In this document: one piece after another, positions 58,201 through 64,000 of the stretch
Layout of the letters: every line of letters starts with the position of its first letter
Position numbering within the stretch: the stretch's first letter is position 1
Origin: a virus
Virus record (IMG/VR): IMGVR_UViG_3300047554_000685
Coordinates: 1 to 64,000 of that record
Length of the DNA: 64,000 nt
Strand: one strand, 5' to 3'
Position numbers and translations under genes: made by a program
The notes under the pieces: model-generated
What the model was told of the DNA's origin: nothing
The model's input: only the letters and a program-made list of their open reading frames with translations
The model's database searches: none

Positions 58201-58399
58201 GGTCTCGTCCTTCTTCCTCTTCTCCAAACTTTTTCCAAATTTGGTTTAGTGAGTCAACATCAACCACCGGATCAATATCGCCGATAGCTTTCCAGATGTA
58301 CTCGGTTAGCGTCTCTGCTACTCCTGAATCAATCAGGTCATAGTCTACCAATACCTGGATGTGTTCTTCCAGATATCGGGCAGCTTGTTCTTTCATCAT
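58187..58399 (-). CDS. small acidic helical protein
   Basis: 70 aa (MMKEQAARYLEEHIQVLVDY, AETLTEYIWKAIGDIDPVVD). Its stop overlaps the following start. Function unknown. Confidence 0.58.
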   Translation of the reverse strand: MMKEQAARYLEEHIQVLVDYDLIDSGVAETLTEYIWKAIGDIDPVVDVDSLNQIWKKFGEEEEGRDHGSV

Positions 58400-58412
58400 T
58401 TCAAATCACATC

Positions 58413-58877
58413 CTACAACAAAAGACAGTCTTGGCACAAGAAGACATTCAAACGACTTGCTTTATCCAAGATCTCACCGTTTGGACTTACTGGTGCTGGA
58501 ATAACTTTAACGCCACTTGCGCCACACTTGTCGCAGTTGGGTGGTACATCGCCAATCCAATTCAGCTCGACTCCAGCCTTCTTAGCTGCAATCATCCCCT
58601 GGGTCAAAGCATGCGATGAACCCATTCCCTTGGTACTACGCAGGAACTTACGCAGATCTCCAGTTTCCAGTACAGCCCTAGGAGTGTTGCACTTACATCC
58701 AGCAGCGTTTGGTTCACAGACGAACCATCCAAGATCCGCCTTAAACTTGTGACGAACTATCGGATGTCCACAAATACAAACTCGTCGATCCTGAATGTGT
58801 TTACCATTCTCAATCTCGTCCAGAACTTCCTGAACTTCGTTCTCGTCTACACCTAGGAAGTCGAAAACATCACCCAT
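58413..58877 (-). CDS. zinc-finger protein
   Basis: 154 aa. CICGHPIVRHKF and GWFVCEPNAAGCKC form one Cys/His cluster; PPNCDKCGASG...VFLCQDC another. The middle (LRKFLRSTKGMGSSHALTQG) is a conserved actinophage-type motif. GGAG seven bases before the ATG. Possibly nucleic-acid binding. Confidence 0.66.
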   Translation of the reverse strand: MGDVFDFLGVDENEVQEVLDEIENGKHIQDRRVCICGHPIVRHKFKADLGWFVCEPNAAGCKCNTPRAVLETGDLRKFLRSTKGMGSSHALTQGMIAAKKAGVELNWIGDVPPNCDKCGASGVKVIPAPVSPNGEILDKASRLNVFLCQDCLLL

Positions 58878-59551
58878 AACATTTCTCCAATCTCAAAAGT
58901 CAAATGTCAAATTACAAGTACTCTTATACTATCACTCTTTTATAAATCTATTAACGACTATGGTTTACATTCAGCGCTAGAAAAAATTCCTCGCGCGTGA
59001 ATAGGAAATATAATCACTAATAAATTTATAGTATATAGATATCATAGTTTCATTAGCAAAATTTTCCACTTCTTTTTTCTTTCTTCTTGCTAATAACCTA
59101 CCCTACCTTAGCTCCGATCCTTCGGATATTAGCAAAATAAATAACGGCGTCTACCATTTGCCTTAAATCCCACACCCTAATACACTCCAACCTACCCTGC
59201 TATACTTCACGGCCCTTCTTCTGCCTCTATCCGTATATCGGCGTCTATCATTTTTGCCCCTTTCAACTCATTTCAACTCAAAACAAAATAAGATAACAAA
59301 TATATAACGCCAACTTCCAACGAAGCTTCGTTTAAAGATTTCGCGCGAAAGCACGAATTAACCAAACTTAACAACACTTCCAACGAACCTTCATTCGAAG
59401 TTGCAGCAACTTAAGTAATACCGGCGTCTATTATTTTTAGCCCACCCTTACCTTCATTCGAAGTTATTTTGCCCATATACCTACCACGACTTCCCGCCCC
59501 CGCCACCCCCTCAGTTTTAAGACCGTCGTCGGCGAGGGCTCACACAGCTAG
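58878..59551. other. non-coding region of about 0.7 kb, possible regulatory or origin region
   Basis: No gene supported on either strand. AT-rich; contains three copies of GGCGTCTA(T/C) (59146, 59240, 59423), two CTTCCAACGAA elements (59312, 59369) and two CCTTCATTCGAAGTT elements (59384, 59452), i.e. palindromic TTCGAA cores. It lies at the switch from minus-strand to plus-strand genes and ends in the promoter of the plus-strand gene at 59587. Confidence 0.55.
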
Positions 59552-59580
59552 TTGACATATCTATATGTAGGGTGTAAGGT
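59552..59580 (+). promoter_or_regulatory. leaderless promoter of the plus-strand gene at 59587
   Basis: TTGACA (59552-59557), 17 bases, TAAGGT (59575-59580), six bases, ATG 59587. Confidence 0.8.
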
Positions 59581-59586
59581 CAGAGC

Positions 59587-60600
59587 ATGATTAATGCACG
59601 AGACACATTAGAGCTACTTGCGGACCTGGCTAGGGTAAGTAAGAATGACCAGTTCATCGAAGCGGGTTCTTTTAGGATCTACGCAACTACTGTTGTGAAC
59701 AACTCGGTTGTTGAAGGGATTGACCCACAATCTCGAACTGACCTTAGGGAACTGAAGGAAGGGGCTGACTACCTGGCATTTGGCGTAGCTGCTATTACTA
59801 ATAGTAATCCAAAGGTCTTCTACTGCGACCCAGAGATGTCTGCGGTTATTCAGGCTTCTGCCGGAGCAATGGACAATACCGACCTAACTGACCTAAGCCT
59901 ACTGCCTAGCAAGTACGGCTTCTGTTACTTTGCACAGGGAATCAAGCTATCTAAGGGCATGATTATTCACGCGCTTTTGTGGTGCGTACAGCCAAAGGAT
60001 CCAGGCAATATCCTTGTTTACGGGTTGAACGATAAGTTCAACGAGGAAGACGGCTCGAAAGAATCGTGGGCAGAGTATCTGGAGCACCACGGCTTTGACC
60101 AGATTAAATACGAACGCTGGGTATTTAGGTTCAACCTTTCATATCGCGAAGGCACCCAACTATCTCCTGTTACCCCCGAAGAGCGCGAAGATTTTACTGC
60201 TAAGAGCCGTGAGATGTATAGGATGCACGCAATTGATCTTGACCCTAGGCAGGTATTTCACGCTCTAATGCTCATGCTTAATCAAGAACCAGATGTTATT
60301 CACATCTCAAAAGCGGAAGCAACCAAGAAAAAAGCAGCTCGACTTACAAAAAAGAAGATGCCAACCGAAGTTACGGTCATTGACATTCGCCGTAAATATG
60401 CAACAGTTGCGAGTTCTGGAGGGTCTAGCGACCGTGAGTACTCACACCGCTGGGTTGTAAACGGATTCTGGCGGTGGCAACCATATAAAGATGCCAACAA
60501 AGAATGGAAGCGCAAGCGCATCTGGATTGATTCATATGTAAAAGGTCCAGCGGATAAGCCACTGCATATCACTGAAAAGGTTTACGCACTTCTTAAATAG
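59587..60600 (+). CDS. conserved actinobacterial/actinophage protein
   Basis: 337 aa. The C-terminal part (about 270-337) has EYSHRWVVNGFWRWQPY and WIDSYVKGPADKPLHITEKVY, which recurs in proteins of actinobacteria and their phages, with no known function. A basic segment (about 255-265: KKKAARLTKKKMP) links it to a mostly beta/alpha N-terminal half. Read from a leaderless promoter; first plus-strand gene of the right end. Confidence 0.72.
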   Translation: MINARDTLELLADLARVSKNDQFIEAGSFRIYATTVVNNSVVEGIDPQSRTDLRELKEGADYLAFGVAAITNSNPKVFYCDPEMSAVIQASAGAMDNTDLTDLSLLPSKYGFCYFAQGIKLSKGMIIHALLWCVQPKDPGNILVYGLNDKFNEEDGSKESWAEYLEHHGFDQIKYERWVFRFNLSYREGTQLSPVTPEEREDFTAKSREMYRMHAIDLDPRQVFHALMLMLNQEPDVIHISKAEATKKKAARLTKKKMPTEVTVIDIRRKYATVASSGGSSDREYSHRWVVNGFWRWQPYKDANKEWKRKRIWIDSYVKGPADKPLHITEKVYALLK

Positions 60601-60617
60601 GACAAAACATCCCAAGC

Positions 60618-60623
60618 TAAAAT
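60618..60623 (+). promoter_or_regulatory. possible leaderless promoter (-10 box)
   Basis: TAAAAT at 60618-60623, six bases before ATG 60630; no good -35 visible. Confidence 0.4.
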
Positions 60624-60629
60624 AGTTTC

Positions 60630-60854
60630 ATGGAAACCAGGGATCCACTGCGCCGAGCTCTAGAACGTATAGAGTTATGTACTTATGCCATACAAGAGGC
60701 GCATTACGAGGTAGAAGAACCTACGGATCCAGAGAAAAAGGCAGACCTACTACTTGCGGTAGAAGCCCTAGCTTATGAAGCTATAGACCTTCTTAGTACT
60801 GCGAAGTTGTATGCGTGGGGGCCGGACCAAGAAGAGTTCGAAGGCGAGCAATAG
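60630..60854 (+). CDS. small acidic helical protein
   Basis: 74 aa (METRDPLRRALERIELCTYA), three predicted helices, acidic end. The ATG follows TAAAAT by six bases. Its last 62 bases overlap the 3' end of the converging glycosyltransferase gene, so transcripts of the two would be complementary. Function unknown. Confidence 0.5.
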   Translation: METRDPLRRALERIELCTYAIQEAHYEVEEPTDPEKKADLLLAVEALAYEAIDLLSTAKLYAWGPDQEEFEGEQ

Positions 60855-61803
60855 CTACTTCTGCTTCTTTTTCTTTATTAGATACAGAAATATGCGAGTG
60901 ACCGCAAATATACGATAGATCTTGATAAGTTCCAATTAGACGCTGGTCCGTAGGATCTTTTGATAGAAGCTCGCACCTTAGCTCAACAACAATCTGATTG
61001 TCTTTTAATAGACCTGCATTTACTAATCCAGATCCAGTAGGGGCAACCAATACTGACGTCTGCGCCATTAAGTCAACTTGATCCTGAAACGAGTTCATAT
61101 CCTCAGGCTTGATAATACTAAACCCCACAGACTTCAGAAACTCTTCTAAACGTTCCTCATTATGTACTCGGATATCGTCACGATAGCCAGGATGATTATC
61201 ATCTTCCCACAAAGTAAAGCCAGCACCGCCCCTGCTTATATATACCCATTTATCTGGCACATAAGAAGGATCAACCAAAGACATACTCTTAATTAGGTCA
61301 AACGCAGCTTTTATGTCAATTAGCGACCCGTTCATACCTAGGTCATACTCAACCAAGTAACTAAAGTTTGTCATCCTAGATACCGACAGCAACGGATCTA
61401 GCCCATTAATAGAGCCCTTAGGGTCATCAATGACCAAGTAATCAATCCCAGCTTTATCTAAAGCTCGGAGAATAGGCTCATACAAAGAGTACGAGTTAGT
61501 GTAGCGAGTATCCGCATAGATGATGAATAGGGTTTCTGGCCTGACCCTTTGGACCCTAAGTATTGTAGACAGGGTGTCCATTATTGTGTGATAGAACTCA
61601 TATCTGAAGGAGATTAAGAACTTAAACCGATCAGATGTAAATCTTTCATCTTCTACGAGCTGATAGTTGTTATGAAGGCTAGAAACAACTTCATCCATTG
61701 AACCAACGACAAACCTGCGGTTCATTAAAGAAAACGCTACATAAGCATCTTCCTGCGTTGTTTTAGATATATCTAATTCGCCAGGAAGGGTAGAACTTGT
61801 CAT
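60793..61803 (-). CDS. GT61-like glycosyltransferase, copy 2
   Basis: 336 aa, same length and layout as copy 1 at 56768: a helical FLISFRYEFYHTIMDTL-type block near 65, YISRGGAGFTLWEDDNHPG near 195, and FQDQVDLMAQTSVLVAPTGS-GLVN near 250, the GT61/DUF563 C-terminal signature. The start overlaps the upstream small membrane gene as ATGA. Probably modifies host wall or virion glycans together with copy 1. Confidence 0.75.
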   Translation of the reverse strand: MTSSTLPGELDISKTTQEDAYVAFSLMNRRFVVGSMDEVVSSLHNNYQLVEDERFTSDRFKFLISFRYEFYHTIMDTLSTILRVQRVRPETLFIIYADTRYTNSYSLYEPILRALDKAGIDYLVIDDPKGSINGLDPLLSVSRMTNFSYLVEYDLGMNGSLIDIKAAFDLIKSMSLVDPSYVPDKWVYISRGGAGFTLWEDDNHPGYRDDIRVHNEERLEEFLKSVGFSIIKPEDMNSFQDQVDLMAQTSVLVAPTGSGLVNAGLLKDNQIVVELRCELLSKDPTDQRLIGTYQDLSYICGHSHISVSNKEKEAEVAIARLRTLLGPAPTHTTSQY

Positions 61804-61979
61804 TTATGGAACCTAGGTGGAAACAACACCTTTGCTAGCTGGGCATGACCGTCAGGTTGCTTTTGTATTTGCCTAATAATAGGCATGACCTTCACCCAAA
61901 AATAGATGCTAAAACTTAGTATTGATAGCAACCATACAGCAACGATTACCAACAATACTAAGTTCCAGCTATTATTCAT
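61800..61979 (-). CDS. small single-pass membrane protein
   Basis: 59 aa (MNNSWNLVLLVIVAVWLLSI...). One long hydrophobic helix (WNLVLLVIVAVWLLSILSFS), then a polar basic part. ATGA overlap with the glycosyltransferase gene and an ATG six bases after TATACT. It could anchor or present the glycosyltransferase. Confidence 0.6.
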   Translation of the reverse strand: MNNSWNLVLLVIVAVWLLSILSFSIYFWVKVMPIIRQIQKQPDGHAQLAKVLFPPRFHK

Positions 61980-61985
61980 GATCTA

Positions 61986-61991
61986 AGTATA
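61986..61991 (-). promoter_or_regulatory. possible leaderless promoter (-10 box)
   Basis: TATACT six bases before ATG 61979; -35 weak. Confidence 0.45.
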
Positions 61992-61993
61992 AC

Positions 61994-62140
61994 TTAGATA
62001 CGGCCTCGACGTCCGGTTCCACGAGACTGCTTGCGATATTGAACAGCAGCAATAATGAACAAACTAATGAAGCCAACCAACAAGGTTGTAACTACACCAG
62101 CAGCAAACGAAGCCCAATCTAAAACAAATGAAATTACCAC
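61994..62140 (-). CDS. small membrane protein with basic C-terminus
   Basis: 48 aa from GTG 62140 with a perfect AAGGAGGT five bases upstream. One membrane helix (AGVVTTLLVGFISLFIIAAV) followed by a basic tail (YRKQSRGTGRRGRI). Fits a lysis or membrane-associated small protein. It lies divergently to the holin candidate. Confidence 0.62.
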   Translation of the reverse strand: MVISFVLDWASFAAGVVTTLLVGFISLFIIAAVQYRKQSRGTGRRGRI

Positions 62141-62248
62141 AGTAACCTCCTTAAGGTCCCCTAAATACTAACACTTAGACCGATTCAGCGCAAGCTAGAC
62201 ATGATAAAATAGGTATCGGGGAGAGGCCACCTAACGGGAGCCTCCATT

Positions 62249-62554
62249 TTGTCTACGAAAAATAAGAACAGCAAAGCTGGTCTAACCCTCGACATCACGT
62301 ACAGGGTTATAGCCACATTCATTGCCAGCGCGCTCGGCGTAATCGGAGCTGGCTCAATTATTGGTTTAGATGTGTGGATGTCCGCCGCGCTTGGTGGTCT
62401 GCTAGCAGTTGCAAAGGTTGTCGAGAAGCTAGCTCTCGCTTTCTTAGAGGACGGAAAGATCAGCCGAAGTGAAGTCAACATGATTTTCTCTCAAGTTGTC
62501 CGCCTCAAAGAAGCTGGAGAAGACTCCTCAAATGCGTCTAAACCTAAGAAATAG
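62249..62554 (+). CDS. holin candidate
   Basis: 101 aa from a TTG with GGGAG eight bases upstream. Two membrane helices (VIATFIASALGVIGAGSIIG and AALGGLLAVAKVVEKLALAF) between a basic N-terminus and a charged tail, the actinophage holin topology. No endolysin is adjacent; the next gene is a large secreted protein. A membrane protein of the secreted-protein operon is the alternative. Confidence 0.6.
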   Translation: MSTKNKNSKAGLTLDITYRVIATFIASALGVIGAGSIIGLDVWMSAALGGLLAVAKVVEKLALAFLEDGKISRSEVNMIFSQVVRLKEAGEDSSNASKPKK

Positions 62555-64000
62555 ACCCCTACTAAACGCATATTTAGCCGTAAGCCTAGCTTTTCTTTTC
62601 CCCCTAGCAGCAGGCTCTACTATTTCATATGCCTCGGTTGACCCTGCCCAGCAGGTTGCCGATCTCCAGCAGGATCTACAGACATACACTCAGCAATACT
62701 CAACCTATACAGGGCACTACCAGACCTATGCCCCCGAAAGAATAAACGAACTAAATGACTTTGCATCAGCATTAACCCCATTCTCTTCGGCCGTATCCAG
62801 CGCAAGTTCAGCACTACAGAACCACTACACTGCTTTATCAGCCCTTCAGGTTGCACAGGCAAATGTAGATGCAGTACCAGGGCAGATCGCTACAGCTCAG
62901 GCTTCGTTAGAAGTTGCACAAACAAACTATGACACAGCGTCTGCCTCTTTAGCTGCTTTACAACCGAGTTACTCAGAAGCTTTGTCAGCTAGAGACACTG
63001 CCTACACTAACTACCTATCAACCGTTGTCAACTCAAGCATTATTGAAAACTTTGACGGAAACCAAATTACCTCAGGAATTCAGTTTCTACTAAACGGAAC
63101 TACCGGATTAGTTTCAAATACTGGCAACCCGATGATCACCAGTCAGCGAATTTATGTAAATGGGAATGGTGCAAATCTACACATTATTCCGCCAGTCAAT
63201 TCTTCTCCAACAGCTCTCGGCTTCGAGACATATGCACGCAATGGCGATCAAACCATCACTGTTACTTTCACCGACAACACCACTGCTACTTTTATCAACC
63301 CTAATGGTGTTGGTAACTCCAACTGCCCAAATTACTACTGCAATGTTTCCTATACTGCACCAACAGGCAAAATAATTAAGTCCTATATCATTCCAGGCGA
63401 CTTTGACATTCTCTACCTAGACAAGTTTACATTCACTAGTAACTCTTACGATGTAACCGCACAGCAAACTTATCTAGATGCGCAAGCAGCTTTAGATGCT
63501 TTGACCCCAAACTACACTGCAGCAACCAATGCAGTAAGTTCAACAAGTGCTACACTCGCGAGTTCTCAGCAAAATTATGACAATTTATCTGCTCCAAGCT
63601 ACCTCCAGAATCTAGAAACGATCCGTGACAACGCACAGCAAGCTTCATCCGATGCTTCAACAACCCTCATAGAAGCAATAAACACTGCTACAGTTGTAAA
63701 ACAAGCAGTAGTAGCTGCTATTTCCGCCATTACTTTACCGCCTACCAGCCTAGAAGTTACCTCTACAGCCGATACCACCGACACAGGTACCCTCCGCTGG
63801 GCAATTACACAGGCTAACGCACAGGCTGGTGGCATCTACGATCTCATCACTATTAAGACAACAGAGCCAATCGTTCTGACCGCAAACCTCCCGTTAATTA
63901 CCCAGAACGTCACAATCACTTCTGCCAACCGAGCAACCTCGATTATTGATGGTAATGCTCTTTATACCGCATTTGATATGAGAGGCAGCTCCCTCACACT
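62532..64000 (+). CDS. large secreted coiled-coil/beta-helix protein (cut by the window end)
   Basis: At least 489 codons, open to the window edge; start ATG 62532 overlaps the holin-candidate gene by 23 bases. Signal peptide: basic N-terminus MRLNLRNR, hydrophobic LLNAYLAVSLAFLFPLAAG, predicted cleavage after SYA. Coiled-coil repeats with Ala/Gln/Tyr follow (about 40-165). A beta domain with two Cys comes next, then a second coiled coil, and from about 410 a TADTTDTGTLRWAITQANA motif that starts right-handed beta-helix surface proteins. Unlike tail fibres it has a Sec signal, so it may be exported by the infected or lysogenic host. Confidence 0.75.
   Translation, partial: MRLNLRNRPLLNAYLAVSLAFLFPLAAGSTISYASVDPAQQVADLQQDLQTYTQQYSTYTGHYQTYAPERINELNDFASALTPFSSAVSSASSALQNHYTALSALQVAQANVDAVPGQIATAQASLEVAQTNYDTASASLAALQPSYSEALSARDTAYTNYLSTVVNSSIIENFDGNQITSGIQFLLNGTTGLVSNTGNPMITSQRIYVNGNGANLHIIPPVNSSPTALGFETYARNGDQTITVTFTDNTTATFINPNGVGNSNCPNYYCNVSYTAPTGKIIKSYIIPGDFDILYLDKFTFTSNSYDVTAQQTYLDAQAALDALTPNYTAATNAVSSTSATLASSQQNYDNLSAPSYLQNLETIRDNAQQASSDASTTLIEAINTATVVKQAVVAAISAITLPPTSLEVTSTADTTDTGTLRWAITQANAQAGGIYDLITIKTTEPIVLTANLPLITQNVTITSANRATSIIDGNALYTAFDMRGSSLT

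Noticed and set aside
58878-59551. tRNA genes in the non-coding regions
   Set aside because: No cloverleaf with a T-loop GTTCRANYC and matching acceptor arm was found here or at 31.97-32.90 kb by eye.

Overview
The window is a 64-kb piece of a large double-stranded DNA tailed phage of siphovirus type (tape-measure protein of 1,082 aa, no sheath gene seen). The host is most likely an actinobacterium. The evidence is the two-capsid-protein head module and multidomain capsid protease of actinophage type, many conserved small actinophage proteins, frequent GTG and TTG starts, and many leaderless promoters. The base composition is moderate (AT-richer than Streptomyces or Mycobacterium phages), which would suit a freshwater or soil actinobacterium of moderate GC. 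That host guess is inference. No integrase, tRNA or CRISPR array was seen.

Layout. 1-29 kb (minus strand, read right to left) is the virion module: large terminase, two small genes, portal, a Dps-like ferritin, a cysteine-rich protein, a giant internal protein that a predicted -1 frameshift fuses to a double ArdC-like anti-restriction protein, a 1,499-aa capsid protease/polyprotein, two HK97-like capsid proteins, major tail protein, head-tail connectors, tail assembly chaperones with a frameshift, tape measure and a distal/minor tail protein. 29-32 kb holds a heme oxygenase, a double-HTH regulator, small membrane proteins and a secreted NlpC/P60 peptidase. 32-33 kb is almost 1 kb of non-coding DNA with short repeats.

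33-50 kb (minus) is an array of small, often single-gene transcription units. Each typically has its own sigma70-like promoter, a short 5' leader hairpin, a GAAAGGG ribosome-binding site and a strong terminator; GC-rich spacers lie between them. It includes SSB, a HicA-like protein, an XRE regulator, an Api92-like protein and a MoxR-type AAA+/VWA-zincin pair. 50-54.5 kb holds two tandem 2-oxoglutarate/Fe(II) oxygenases, a CHAP-like cell-wall protein lacking its cysteine, and a probable small terminase. 55-58 kb and 60.8-61.8 kb encode a surface-glycan cassette: HAD-nucleotidyltransferase fusion, GDPD-like phosphodiesterase and two GT61-like glycosyltransferases. 58.9-59.6 kb is a second non-coding region, sharing a repeat with the one at 32 kb. 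From 59.6 kb plus-strand genes appear: a conserved actinobacterial protein, a holin candidate and a very large secreted coiled-coil/beta-helix protein that runs off the window.

The most noteworthy points are: (i) a canonical C CCA AAA slippery site plus stem-loop that would add anti-restriction metallopeptidase domains to a giant virion-module protein whose domains are joined by nine copies of a G[FL]DQ-type linker; (ii) two 3'-UTR RNAs that expose CCCCCUUUC, which mimics the 16S anti-Shine-Dalgarno tail and is complementary to the phage's own GAAAGG ribosome-binding sites; (iii) a genome-wide split between hairpin-leader and leaderless promoters; (iv) heme oxygenase, Dps and two Fe(II) oxygenases together, suggesting iron or heme handling by the phage.
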